Shown here piece after piece: positions 17,487 through 26,554 of a stretch of DNA of 48,057 nt. The notes beneath the pieces were generated by a model. It was given only the letters and a program-made list of their open reading frames with translations. It made no database searches and had not been told where the DNA came from. Positions within the stretch are counted from its first letter, which is position 1. Each line of letters begins with the position of its first letter. The translations under genes and the position numbers were made by a program. Source of the DNA: an uncultured Clostridia bacterium (GTDB lineage: Bacteria; Bacillota; Clostridia; TANB77; CAG-508); contig CAKOWW010000013.1 of the NCBI GenBank assembly GCA_934129785.1, positions 1 to 48,057 on the forward strand, given 5' to 3'.

Positions 17487-18379
17487 TAGATTAGGTTATT
17501 TATTAGGCGAAGGTTTGAGCAATGTATTTAAAAACAAAAAATCAACAGGGGCTTCATTAATGATAATGTGTGCAACAATGATAATATTTGGAATATTCTT
17601 AATATTAGGAGAAAACATAAATCACTTTGTGTCTGAAATAGAGTCAGCACAAGGAATACAAGTATATATAAAAAATGAAGCAACACAAAAACAAATAGAA
17701 GAACTTGGAGATAAAATAAGAAAAATTGATGGAGTAAGCACAGTAGAATATGTATCCAAAGAACAAGCCTTAGACCAAATGAAAGAAAAATTTGGAGATA
17801 AAAAAGACTTGTTAGATGCATATGAAGGAGAAAATAACATATTTACAGCATCATATGTAGTAACACTTGCAGATTTAAACCAAAGCAAATCAATTCAAGA
17901 TCAAATTTTAACATTTGAAAATGTCAAGAAAATTACAAGTAAAGATGAAACTGTAACAACATTAATAAACTTAGCAAATGGAATAAAAATAGTAACAGGA
18001 GTAATTTTAATACTACTAGTAGTAATATCAATATTTATTATTGCAAATACAATAAAACTTACAGTTCATGCAAGAAGAAAAGAAATTTCAATAATGAAAT
18101 ATGTAGGTGCAACAAATGGATTTATAAGATGGCCATTTATTGTAGAAGGTATGATAATAGGAATATTTGCAAGCATAATTTCAATTTTAATAGTTGGAAT
18201 GGTATATAGTTTACTCGCAAAACAAGTTGTAAATTCTCAATTTATGCAAGTAATAAATATGAGTTTAATAAGCTTTAGTGACATGTTTGAATCAATAATT
18301 TTTGTATATATGTTACTTGGAATAGGAATAGGAGCATTACGGAAGTGTAATCTCAATGAGAAAATATTTAAAAGTATAA
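17476..18379 (+). CDS. ftsX: FtsX, cell-division ABC permease, read through a +1 frameshift at CGG
   Basis: ATG 17476 overlaps ftsE by 11 bp and is preceded by AAAGGTGGG; the GTG at 17464 is in the same frame but worse placed. Layout: helix 1 (about 27-48), an extracellular domain (about 50-165) that contacts hydrolases, then three helices (about 177-285). At 18340 the zero frame departs from the family; a +1 move at CGG gives the C-terminus GSVISMRKYLKV, matching the usual FtsX end (GS-x-ISxRKYLKV) and a stop at 18377-18379, 11 bp before the next gene. Full length 300 residues. Zero-frame reading instead runs to 18411, into the next gene, with an unrelated tail. Confidence 0.88.
18340..18342 (+). 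other. CGG +1 recoding site in ftsX
   Basis: Zero frame GCA TTA CGG AAG TGT; skipping C18340 gives TTA-GGA-AGT-GTA-ATC-TCA and the conserved family C-terminus. Confidence 0.88.
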
Positions 18380-18389
18380 AGGAGAAAAC

Positions 18390-19613
18390 ATGCGTAAGAT
18401 TTTATGTATGACTTTAGCTTTTGTAATAATTAGTAGTTTTTGTCAAACAACATTTGTATATGCAGAAAATGAAACAAACACAGCAAATGACAATTTACAA
18501 TCAGAAAAAGAAGAACTACAAAATAAAATAGATGAAGCAACAGGACAACTAGAAGGAGTACAAAGTGATTTAACAGAAAATTTACAACAAGTTCAAAAAC
18601 TTGATGAAAAAATATCTGAATCACAAACACAATTAGATGAATTAAACAGTAAAATTGCTAAATTACAAACTTCAATGGAAGAAGTAGAAGCTAAACTAGG
18701 AAAAGCACAGGAAAATTATAATAAACAAAAAGAATTATTAGATAGCAGGCTAATTGCTGTGTATGAATCAAGTGATACACAATATTTAGATGTTATACTA
18801 AGTTCAAAAAGTATATCAGAATTTTTGTCAAACTACTTTCTAGTTACAGAGCTTGCAACATATGACACAGAATTACTAGAGGAAATGCAAAGCAAAAAAG
18901 ACGAAATAGAAAAATCCAAAAAACAAATAGAAGAGACACAAAACCAATTGGGAACAATAAAAGAAAATCAAACTAAAACAGCAAAAGTTTTAGAAAACAC
19001 AAAAACAGTAAGAGAAAACTTTGTTTCTAAATTATCAGATCAAGAAAAAGAAATTCAAACAAAAATTGATGAATATAATCAAAGATTTAATGAAATAAAT
19101 TCTGAAATATTAGCAATAGCTATGCAGGGAATAGACACAAAATATATAGGTGGAGAGCTTGCATGGCCAGTGCCAGGATATACAAGAATAAGCTCAAAAT
19201 ATGGAATGAGAACACACCCAATAACAGGTGTTTACAAATTACATACAGGTGTTGATATTAGTGCACCAATGGGAGCAAATTTTATTGCTGCAAATGATGG
19301 AATAGTTGTAAAAGCAGGAATGAACAGTGCATATGGAAATATGGTAATGATAGACCATGGTGGTGGAGTTTCTACATTATATGCACATGGCTCAGAAATT
19401 TTGGTACAAGTTGGACAAACAGTAAAAAGAGGAGATGCAATCTTAAAAGTAGGTTCAACAGGATATTCAACAGGGCCACATGCACACTTTGAAGTTAGAC
19501 TAAATGGAGTTGTTACAGACCCAATGCCTTATATAACAAATGGTTTAGTACCAGGAACAGAAAACAACGAAAATAGTAAAAATGCACAAAATGAAAACAA
19601 TACACAAAATTAA
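18390..19613 (+). CDS. EnvC/NlpD-like M23 peptidoglycan hydrolase, likely FtsEX partner
   Basis: 407 residues. Signal peptide at 1-25 (MRKILCMTLAFVIISSF, then an Ala exit). Residues about 30-245 are long coiled coil rich in Gln, Glu and Lys, as in hydrolases controlled by FtsEX. The M23 (LytM) domain is at about 270-385 with metal ligands in HTGVDI (H, D) and GPHAHFEV (H-x-H), plus YGNMVMIDHGGGVSTLYAH. It cleaves peptide crosslinks. It begins 11 bp after ftsX and is presumably co-transcribed. A short Asn-rich tail ends the protein. Confidence 0.88.
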   Translation: MRKILCMTLAFVIISSFCQTTFVYAENETNTANDNLQSEKEELQNKIDEATGQLEGVQSDLTENLQQVQKLDEKISESQTQLDELNSKIAKLQTSMEEVEAKLGKAQENYNKQKELLDSRLIAVYESSDTQYLDVILSSKSISEFLSNYFLVTELATYDTELLEEMQSKKDEIEKSKKQIEETQNQLGTIKENQTKTAKVLENTKTVRENFVSKLSDQEKEIQTKIDEYNQRFNEINSEILAIAMQGIDTKYIGGELAWPVPGYTRISSKYGMRTHPITGVYKLHTGVDISAPMGANFIAANDGIVVKAGMNSAYGNMVMIDHGGGVSTLYAHGSEILVQVGQTVKRGDAILKVGSTGYSTGPHAHFEVRLNGVVTDPMPYITNGLVPGTENNENSKNAQNENNTQN

Positions 19614-19657
19614 GACAAACAAAAACGAAATACTAAGAATAAAATTAGGAGGAACTT

Positions 19658-20905
19658 ATGAAAAAATTAGGTGTAAAATTAATAGGGGGATTAATAATTG
19701 CAACATTGTTATTACAAACTTCGACAGTTTTTGCAAATTCAACACAGAAAAAAATTGAACAACAAACAAATGAGCAAAAAGAAAACAACAAAAAAATTAA
19801 TGATGCAAAATCTAACTTAAGTGATGTACAAGAACAAAAATCAGATGCACAAGATCAAGTAAATGATTTAACAACAAAAATTTCTACTTATCAAGCGCAA
19901 ATAGATGAGTTAGATAACAAAATAAACGATTTAAATAATAAAATTACAGATTCACAAAACAAGTTAAATGAAAAACAAAAAGATTTTGAAAAACAAGAAA
20001 AATTACTAGAGAAAAGATTAGTAACAATTCAAGAAGCAGGAGAAACATCATATTTAGATTTTATATTATCTTCTGCAAAAATAACTGATTGGATATCTAA
20101 CTTTTATTTAGCATCTGAGGTTGCTACAGCAGATACAGAATTATTAGAAAAAATACAAAATGAAAAAAAAGAAATTGAACAAGCAAAAACAGAATTAGAA
20201 AATAGCAAAAAGGAATTAGACACATCAAAATTTGAAAAACAAGGAGTATCAACACAATTGCAAGAAGCAAAAAAAGAAAAAAGTGCACAAGTTGCTAAAC
20301 TATCAGATGATGAGAAGGAAATACAAGAAGAAATAGATGCACTTCAAGAAGCCAATGTTCAAATAGCAAAAGAAATAAAAGCTAACCAAGCAAAATATGC
20401 TGCAGAATTAAAAGCATTGGAAAATCAATCAAAAAATAATAATTCATCAAGTGGAAATAAAAACAATAACAGCAATAGTAGCCACAGCAGTGGAAATTAT
20501 AATGGCGGTGGAAGTGGAAGACTACAAAGACCAGTTGCAAGTGGAAGCGTAACAGCAGGTATGTATTATCCAAGTGGTTCTTACCATGGTGCTATAGACT
20601 ATGGAGTATCAGCAGGAACACCAGTATATGCAGCAGATGCAGGGGTTGTTATAAAAACAGCAAATTTAACATATAGTTATGGTACATATGTAGTAATTCA
20701 ACATGCAGGAGGATTACAAACATGGTATGCACATGGTACATCTGGTTCAATATGTGTTTCAGAAGGCCAAATGGTATCAAGAGGTCAACAAATAATGAGA
20801 TCAGGAAATAGTGGACATTCAACAGGAGCACATTTGCATTTTGAAGTAAGAGTTGCACCATATGATTACAATACTTGCCGTGTAAATCCAGCAAATTATA
20901 TGTAG
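19658..20905 (+). CDS. Second coiled-coil M23 peptidoglycan hydrolase (paralogue)
   Basis: 415 residues. Signal peptide ending near STVFA-NST; coiled coil from about 30 to 255; a Ser/Asn/Gly linker (about 256-290); M23 domain from about 300. Catalytic metal motifs: YHGAIDYG and GAHLHFEVR, with YGTYVVIQHAGGLQTWYAH between. The linker of Asn-Ser repeats sets it apart from the previous gene. A duplication of the adjacent gene is likely. AGGAGG precedes ATG 19658. Confidence 0.87.
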   Translation: MKKLGVKLIGGLIIATLLLQTSTVFANSTQKKIEQQTNEQKENNKKINDAKSNLSDVQEQKSDAQDQVNDLTTKISTYQAQIDELDNKINDLNNKITDSQNKLNEKQKDFEKQEKLLEKRLVTIQEAGETSYLDFILSSAKITDWISNFYLASEVATADTELLEKIQNEKKEIEQAKTELENSKKELDTSKFEKQGVSTQLQEAKKEKSAQVAKLSDDEKEIQEEIDALQEANVQIAKEIKANQAKYAAELKALENQSKNNNSSSGNKNNNSNSSHSSGNYNGGGSGRLQRPVASGSVTAGMYYPSGSYHGAIDYGVSAGTPVYAADAGVVIKTANLTYSYGTYVVIQHAGGLQTWYAHGTSGSICVSEGQMVSRGQQIMRSGNSGHSTGAHLHFEVRVAPYDYNTCRVNPANYM

Positions 20906-20946
20906 AATAAACATATAGTAATATGGAATAAAATACAATTATATAT

Positions 20947-20972
20947 GGGCAGGGACTTTTAAGCCTTTGCCC
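20947..20972 (+). promoter_or_regulatory. Hairpin between the M23 gene and the S41 protease gene
   Basis: GGGCA (20947-20951) pairs with TGCCC (20968-20972) with extra inner pairs. The tail is AATTTATAAATTTT, so it may be a weak terminator or a leader structure. Confidence 0.45.
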
Positions 20973-20997
20973 AATTTATAAATTTTGGAGGCATAAA

Positions 20998-22215
20998 ATG
21001 GAAGAAAAAAAGAGATTTAAAATTTACAAAGTTGTAATGTTAGTAATATTAGTAGCATTTATAACATTCTTACTTACAACAATAGGAATGTACCAATATT
21101 TTACTAAAAGCGGTTCAGGCCAAAAAATAATATCAACATCAAGTGAAAATCAAGACATAGCAAGTGAACTTAGCAAATATAAAAAAATAATAGACAAATA
21201 TTTTTTAGGCAATGTTGATGAAGAAAAATTAAAAGAAGGAGCTATAAAAGGCTATATAGAAGGGCTAGATGACCAATATACAGAATATATCTCAAAAGAT
21301 GATATGAAAGACTATTTAGAAGACACAACTGGAAATTTTGTTGGAATTGGAATATATATGACAAAAGACACTAATGCAAATAAAATAATGGTATTATCAC
21401 CAATAAAAGGAAGCCCCGCAGAAAAAGCTGGAATCCTACCAGGAGATTATATAATATCAGTAGATGGTGTAACATATACTGCAGATGACATGTCAGTTGC
21501 TGCAAACAAAATAAAAGGTGAAGTTGGATCAAGCGTAAAAATAGAAATATTAAGAAATTCAGAAACAAAAACATTTGAAATAAAAAGAGAAAATATAAAA
21601 GTAAATCCTGTAGAAGGAAAAGTACTAGAAAACAATATAGGATATATAGAATTTTCATCATTTGATGAAGGAACAGCAGATGACTTTAAAGCTAAATACG
21701 AAGAACTTGCAAAAAAAGGAATAAAATCATTAGTAATAGACCTACGAAATAATGGTGGCGGAATAGTTTCAGAAGCATTACAAATAGCAGATTACATATT
21801 AGACAAAGACGATGTTGTTTTATATGAAGTTGACAAAAACAATAAAGAAGAAATAGAAAAATCTGAGAATGCGCCAATAATAAATATGCCAATAGTATTA
21901 TTAACAAATGGAAATACAGCAAGTTCATCTGAAATATTAGCAGGAGCCTTAAAAGACCATGGAAAAGCTAAAATAGTAGGAACAAAAACTTATGGAAAAG
22001 GTGTAATACAACAATTATTAACATTACCAGATGGAAGTGGACTAAAAATAACATCTGAAGAATATTTAACACCTAATAAAACAAAAATAAATAAAATTGG
22101 AATTGAGCCAGATGAAAAAGTAGAACTACCAGATTCAGTAAAAAATGTTCTAACAGTTGAACAAAAAGATGATACACAATTACAAAAAGCTATAGAAATA
22201 TTAAAAGCACAATAG
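20998..22215 (+). CDS. S41-family carboxyl-terminal processing protease (CtpA/CtpB type)
   Basis: 405 residues. One N-terminal membrane segment (about 10-32) anchors it outside the cell. A PDZ domain (about 105-185, GIGIYMTKD ... SPAEKAGILPGDYIISVDG) is followed by the protease core with LVIDLRNNGGGIVSEALQIAD, the catalytic serine in NTASSSEILAGAL and the general-base lysine in GTKTYGKGVIQ. These enzymes trim the C-termini of secreted or envelope proteins, and CtpB acts in sporulation signalling. Genes of this type often follow ftsEX and M23 genes. Confidence 0.9.
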   Translation: MEEKKRFKIYKVVMLVILVAFITFLLTTIGMYQYFTKSGSGQKIISTSSENQDIASELSKYKKIIDKYFLGNVDEEKLKEGAIKGYIEGLDDQYTEYISKDDMKDYLEDTTGNFVGIGIYMTKDTNANKIMVLSPIKGSPAEKAGILPGDYIISVDGVTYTADDMSVAANKIKGEVGSSVKIEILRNSETKTFEIKRENIKVNPVEGKVLENNIGYIEFSSFDEGTADDFKAKYEELAKKGIKSLVIDLRNNGGGIVSEALQIADYILDKDDVVLYEVDKNNKEEIEKSENAPIINMPIVLLTNGNTASSSEILAGALKDHGKAKIVGTKTYGKGVIQQLLTLPDGSGLKITSEEYLTPNKTKINKIGIEPDEKVELPDSVKNVLTVEQKDDTQLQKAIEILKAQ

Positions 22216-22260
22216 ATAAAAACAAAATTAATAAAACATAAAATGAAAGAAGGAAGAAAA

Positions 22261-22854
22261 ATGAACTTACCTAATAAACTAACAATTTTTAGAATTATAT
22301 TAGTACCAATAATGGTTATAATTCCATTTCTAGGAATAGATGAAAAATGGATGGGAATACCAGTACAATGGCTAATAATAGATTTAATATTTGTTATAGC
22401 TTCAATAACAGACAAATTAGATGGATATTTAGCAAGAAAAAATAATCAAGTAACAACATTTGGAAAATTTTTAGATCCATTAGCAGATAAAATACTAGTA
22501 CTAGCAGCAATGGTAATGCTAGTTGAAATGCAAAAATTACCAGCATGGATTCCAATAATAGTTTTAACAAGAGAATTTGTAGTATCTGGATATAGACTAG
22601 TTGCTGTAGAAAAAGGCGGAACTGTTATAGCTGCTTCAAAATGGGGAAAATTAAAAACTGTAACACAAATGATTGCAATAATTTTAGCATTTTTAGATTT
22701 AAATGCATTTGGAGATTGCTTCTTGGGATTTTTACAAGGAGGAGATTTAGTATTAAACTTTGTTGTAACAGTAATGATGTTAGTTCAAACAGTTGCAACA
22801 ATATTCTCAGGAGTTAATTACTTAAAAGGAGCAAAAGAATTAATAAAAGACTAG
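22261..22854 (+). CDS. pgsA: CDP-diacylglycerol-glycerol-3-phosphate 3-phosphatidyltransferase
   Basis: 197 residues from ATG 22261 (GAAGGAAG upstream); an ORF from 22243 has no ribosome binding site. Makes phosphatidylglycerol phosphate. The CDP-alcohol phosphotransferase motif is complete: DKLDGYLARKNNQVTTFGKF followed by LDPLADK. Four to six membrane helices. Possibly the last gene of the transcript from ftsE. Confidence 0.92.
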   Translation: MNLPNKLTIFRIILVPIMVIIPFLGIDEKWMGIPVQWLIIDLIFVIASITDKLDGYLARKNNQVTTFGKFLDPLADKILVLAAMVMLVEMQKLPAWIPIIVLTREFVVSGYRLVAVEKGGTVIAASKWGKLKTVTQMIAIILAFLDLNAFGDCFLGFLQGGDLVLNFVVTVMMLVQTVATIFSGVNYLKGAKELIKD

Positions 22855-22887
22855 TATTAATAAATTGAAAGAATAATAGGTATGGAA

Positions 22888-22922
22888 AAAATTGCAAATT
22901 AACTTGACAAATTTGCAATTTT
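22888..22922. promoter_or_regulatory. 13-bp inverted repeat over the greA -35 region
   Basis: AAAATTGCAAATT (22888-22900) and its exact reverse complement (22910-22922), 9-bp loop. The loop contains most of the -35 box. It could serve as the pgsA terminator, as an operator, or as both. Confidence 0.65.
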
Positions 22923-22932
22923 GCCGTAATAT
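22904..22932 (+). promoter_or_regulatory. Promoter of greA
   Basis: TTGACA (22904-22909), 17-bp spacer, TAATAT (22927-22932), embedded in the inverted repeat. Confidence 0.75.
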
Positions 22933-22988
22933 AGAAAAAGGTTTTTTAAAAAAGTAAAAAAGTTTAACTTTACGAAAGGAGAATTACA

Positions 22989-23465
22989 ATGGAAGAAAAA
23001 GATGTAATATTAACACAAGAGGGATTTGATAGATTAGAAAAGGAATTAGAATATTTAAGAACTGAAAAAAGAGTAGAAATAGCTGATAGAATAAAAGTAG
23101 CCTTAGGATTTGGAGATTTATCAGAAAACTCTGAATATGATGAAGCTAAAAATGCTCAAGCAGAAAACGAAGTAAAAATAGCAGAACTAGAAAATAAAGT
23201 AAGACATGCAAAAATAATAGATGAAAAAGAAATTGATACAGAAACAGTTCAAATAGGAAATACAGTAAAAGTATTAGATATGGAATTTGATGAAAAAATT
23301 GAATACACAATAGTAGGATCTACTGAAGTTGATTTATCTCAAAACAAAATATCAAATGAATCACCATTAGGGGAAGCATTATTAGGAGCTAAGAAAAATA
23401 ACATTGTAGAAGTTAATGCTCCAGCAGGAATAATGAAATACAAAATATTATCAATAAAAAAATAA
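22989..23465 (+). CDS. greA: Transcription elongation factor GreA
   Basis: 158 residues. Stimulates cleavage of backtracked transcripts in the RNA polymerase secondary channel. N-terminal coiled coil (1-75) starts LTQEGFDRLEKELEYLRTEK, with the acidic tip GDLSENSEYDEAK. C-terminal FKBP-like domain contains NTVKVLD, ISNESPLGEALLG and NAPAGIMKYKILSI. GAAAGGAG precedes ATG 22989. Confidence 0.96.
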   Translation: MEEKDVILTQEGFDRLEKELEYLRTEKRVEIADRIKVALGFGDLSENSEYDEAKNAQAENEVKIAELENKVRHAKIIDEKEIDTETVQIGNTVKVLDMEFDEKIEYTIVGSTEVDLSQNKISNESPLGEALLGAKKNNIVEVNAPAGIMKYKILSIKK

Positions 23466-23472
23466 ACAAGTA

Positions 23473-23518
23473 AAGACCAGGAAAAAATTAAATTGTCCCT
23501 GGTCTTGTTTTATTTTTT
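23473..23518. terminator. Bidirectional terminator between greA and deoD
   Basis: AAGACCAGG (23473-23481) pairs with CCTGGTCTT (23498-23506), flanked by T-rich sequence on the right and A-rich on the left, between convergent genes. Confidence 0.85.
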
Positions 23519-23521
23519 AAA

Positions 23522-24247
23522 TTAATTCAAATACAAACTGCTTTCTAAAGCAAGTGTAATCATATTATTTAATCCAGATTGGCGTTCCTCTGGAGTAGCA
23601 ACATCTTTAATAAATTTAGAATCAACTACACTCATTAAACAAGAAGCATTTTTATTTAACATTTTAGCAACATAAAATAATGCAAAAGCTTCCATTTCAG
23701 CACTAACCGGGTTAAAGTTTTCAGGAACCCTTGCTAGAAATTTAGAAACATCAGTCATATATACATCAAAACAATCAGTACAAACAGTATTTCCTTCACA
23801 AATGTTAATATTTAAATTATTTGCAGTTTTTTCTAAAATAGAATTTAAGTAATCACTACTATTTACTAAATGGCAATTGTCATTATTTAAAGTATAAGCA
23901 AAATTTCCTTCACTAAAAACTTGCTTTGCTAAAACTATATCAAATAATTTTAATTCAGGTTTATAACTACCACAAGATCCAATTCTAATAATATTTTCGA
24001 CATCATAAAATTTGTAAAGTTCATAACTATAAATTCCCATACTTGGCATTCCCATTCCAGAAGCCATAATAGTAACTTCTTTACCTTTATAAGTTCCAGT
24101 ATAGGCATACATTCCTCTAACTTCATTTACTAATTTGTAATTATCTAAAAAATTCTCAGCTATATATTTAGCTCTAAGTGGGTCACCTGGCATTATAACA
24201 GTTTTTGCAATATCGCCAAGTTTAGCCTCATTATGTGGTGTTGGCAT
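23522..24247 (-). CDS. deoD: Purine nucleoside phosphorylase, DeoD type
   Basis: 241 residues. Cleaves purine (deoxy)nucleosides with phosphate in salvage. Motifs: MPTPHNEAKLGDIAKTVIMP with the substrate-binding His, GDPLRAKYIAENFL for phosphate, GIYSYELYKFYDV, IRIGSCGSY, and SAEMEAFALF for the ribose. The usual base-binding Asp is in VVDSKF. The start is the complement of 24245-24247, with AAAGGAGGA upstream. It is transcribed away from pyrG. Confidence 0.94.
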   Translation of the reverse strand: MPTPHNEAKLGDIAKTVIMPGDPLRAKYIAENFLDNYKLVNEVRGMYAYTGTYKGKEVTIMASGMGMPSMGIYSYELYKFYDVENIIRIGSCGSYKPELKLFDIVLAKQVFSEGNFAYTLNNDNCHLVNSSDYLNSILEKTANNLNINICEGNTVCTDCFDVYMTDVSKFLARVPENFNPVSAEMEAFALFYVAKMLNKNASCLMSVVDSKFIKDVATPEERQSGLNNMITLALESSLYLN

Positions 24248-24326
24248 AAAAATTCCTCCTTTGATTTTAATAATATTAGTATATCAATAAATTTTAAAAA
24301 ATACTATAGAAAAAGCAAAAAAACAC

Positions 24327-24355
24327 TTGTAAAAAGAATAAATAAATGGTAAACT
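24327..24355 (+). promoter_or_regulatory. Candidate promoter of pyrG
   Basis: TTGTAA (24327-24332), 17-bp spacer, TAAACT (24350-24355). Confidence 0.5.
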
Positions 24356-24362
24356 AGAAATA

Positions 24363-24411
24363 GATTAAAAAAAAACCGCATTTGGGTTTCGTTTTTTTAA
24401 TCTTTTTTTAT
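24363..24411 (+). terminator. Attenuator-like hairpin in the pyrG leader
   Basis: GATTAAAAAAA (24363-24373) pairs with TTTTTTTAATC (24392-24402), with AACC/GGTT inside, followed by a seven-T run and then the pyrG ribosome binding site AAGGAGG. Sitting between promoter and gene, it could control CTP synthase expression by attenuation. Confidence 0.6.
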
Positions 24412-24428
24412 ATTTAAGGAGGAATACA

Positions 24429-26040
24429 ATGAACACAAAGTACATATTTGTAACAGGAGGAGTAGTTTCAGGATTAGGGAAAGGAATAACTGCTGCATCA
24501 CTTGGAAGGTTATTAAAAAATAGAGGATATAAGGTAACAATACAGAAGTTTGACCCATATATAAATGTTGACCCAGGTACAATGAATCCATATGAACATG
24601 GAGAAGTATTTGTAACAGATGACGGAGCTGAAACAGATTTAGATTTAGGACATTATGAAAGATTTATAGATGAAAACCTAACACATAATTCAAGTGTAAC
24701 AATGGGAAAAATCTATTTAAATGTAATAGAAAAAGAAAGAAAAGGAAAATACCTTGGAAAAACAGTTCAAGTAATACCACATATAACAAATGAAATTAAA
24801 GAAAAAATATATGAATTTGAGAACACAGACACAGATATAGTAATAACAGAAGTTGGAGGTACAATTGGTGACATAGAAGGACTTTCAATAATTGAAGCTA
24901 TAAGACAAGTTGGACTAGAAAAAAATCCAGAAGATGTAATGTATATTCATGTTACATTATTACCTTATATTGTAGGTTCAAATGAAATAAAATCAAAACC
25001 AACACAACACTCTGTAAAAGAATTACAAAGCTTGGGAATTAAGCCAGATGTATTAGTGTGTAGAACTGAAAATGATATTCCGGATAGTATAAGAGAAAAA
25101 TTATCTCTATTTTGTAATGTAAGAAAAACAGGAGTAATAGAAAATAAAACAGCAGATTGCCTATATGCAGTGCCACTAATGCTTGAAGAAGAAGGATTGG
25201 CAAGAGAAGTATGCAATCATTTAAAACTAGATAATTACATACCAGATAATTCAAAATGGCAAGAAATGATAGAAAACATAAGAAAAATAGATAAAAACGA
25301 CATCGTAAAAATAGCAATTGTAGGCAAATATGTAAAATTAGAAGACTCATACATATCTGTAATTGAAAGTTTATATCATGCTGGATTTGCTAACAATGTG
25401 AACGTAAAAGTTGATTTGATTGATGCAGAAAAAGTAACAAAAGAAACAGTAAAAGATATGTTAGAAAAATATGATGGAATAGTTGTCCCAGGTGGATTTG
25501 GTAATAGAGGAATAGAAGGAAAAATAGAAACAATAAAATATGCAAGAGAAAATAAAGTTCCATTTTTAGGAATATGTTTAGGAATGCAAATGGCGGTTGT
25601 GGAATATGCTAGAAATGTATTAGGTCTTCAAGATGCTAACTCATCTGAGCTTGATAAAAAAACGAAAAATCCAGTAATACACATTATGGAAGAACAAAAG
25701 AAAGTGGACAAAAAAGGTGGCACAATGCGCTTGGGAGCTTATCCATGCATTATAAAAGATGGAAGTTTAGCTAGCAAAATTTATGGCAAAACAGAAATTT
25801 CTGAAAGGCATAGACATAGATATGAGTACAATAATGAATATAAAGAAAGATTAGAAAATGCGGGCTTAAAAGTTTCTGGAACTTCACCAGATGGAATGTT
25901 AGTTGAAATAGTTGAATTAGACCAAAAAGAACATCCATATTTTATTGCAGGTCAATTTCATCCAGAGCTAAAATCTAGACCAAATAATCCAGCTCCATTG
26001 TTTGTACGGATTAGTTAAAGTTGCAAAGGAAAGAAGATAA
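24429..26040 (+). CDS. pyrG: CTP synthase, read through a +1 frameshift at CGG near the C-terminus
   Basis: 536 residues, the family length. Converts UTP to CTP using glutamine. Synthetase domain: FVTGGVVSGLGKGITAASLG, FDPYINVDPGTMNPYEHGEV, GGTIGDIEGLSIIEAIRQ. Glutaminase domain from about 290: PGGFGNRG, nucleophile Cys in GICLGMQ, and the His/Glu of GQFHPELKSRP. At 26007 a +1 move at CGG replaces a three-residue dead end with GLVKVAKERR, giving the normal ending PLFVGLVKVAK (family: PLF-x-GF-x-KAA). ATG 24429 follows AAGGAGGAA. Confidence 0.94.
26007..26009 (+). other. CGG +1 recoding site in pyrG
   Basis: Zero frame TTT GTA CGG ATT AGT TAA; skipping C26007 gives GTA-GGA-TTA-GTT-AAA, the conserved Gly followed by the final helix. 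Confidence 0.85.
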
Positions 26041-26073
26041 AGTTTTTCTTGAAAGAATAATTATAAAAGTGAG

Positions 26074-26101
26074 AAACTAGACAAGTTATGTCTAGTTTTT
26101 G
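26074..26101 (+). terminator. Terminator of pyrG
   Basis: AAACTAGACA (26074-26083) pairs with TGTCTAGTTT (26089-26098), then TT. Confidence 0.85.
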
Positions 26102-26153
26102 ACATTTTAAAAAAGGTGAAATTAAAAAAAATTAAAAAAATTTAAAATAAGTA

Positions 26154-26181
26154 TTGACAAAAAAATAAAAAACCTTTATAA
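26154..26181 (+). promoter_or_regulatory. Promoter of the tRNA-Gly pair
   Basis: TTGACA (26154-26159), 16-bp spacer, TATAAT (26176-26181), 23 bp before the first tRNA. Confidence 0.85.
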
Positions 26182-26203
26182 TCTATAATTGTCAGGAGCA
26201 AAA

Positions 26204-26277
<74 letters not shown>

Positions 26278-26303
26278 AAAACTTCTGACAATTAACTAAA
26301 TAT

Positions 26304-26377
<74 letters not shown>

Positions 26378-26386
26378 ATTGTAATT

Positions 26387-26419
26387 AAATTACGGACTCA
26401 ATCGTTCGTAATTTTTTTA
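26387..26419 (+). terminator. Terminator of the tRNA operon
   Basis: AAATTACG (26387-26394) pairs with CGTAATTT (26407-26414), followed by TTTTT. Confidence 0.8.
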
Positions 26420-26504
26420 TATAAGTATTATCAAAGAAAACAAAATAAGTACATTCATTTTCACAACATGGAAGTGACGAGAAAAAATTTTTGAGGAAAA
26501 AATA

Positions 26505-26533
26505 TTGAAAATACAACTCTTATATGGTAAAAT
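26505..26533 (+). promoter_or_regulatory. Candidate promoter of the accessory cluster
   Basis: TTGAAA (26505-26510), 17-bp spacer, TAAAAT (26528-26533), about 20 bp before the first gene. Confidence 0.6.
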
Positions 26534-26554
26534 TATGCGAAAAGGTAACGAATT

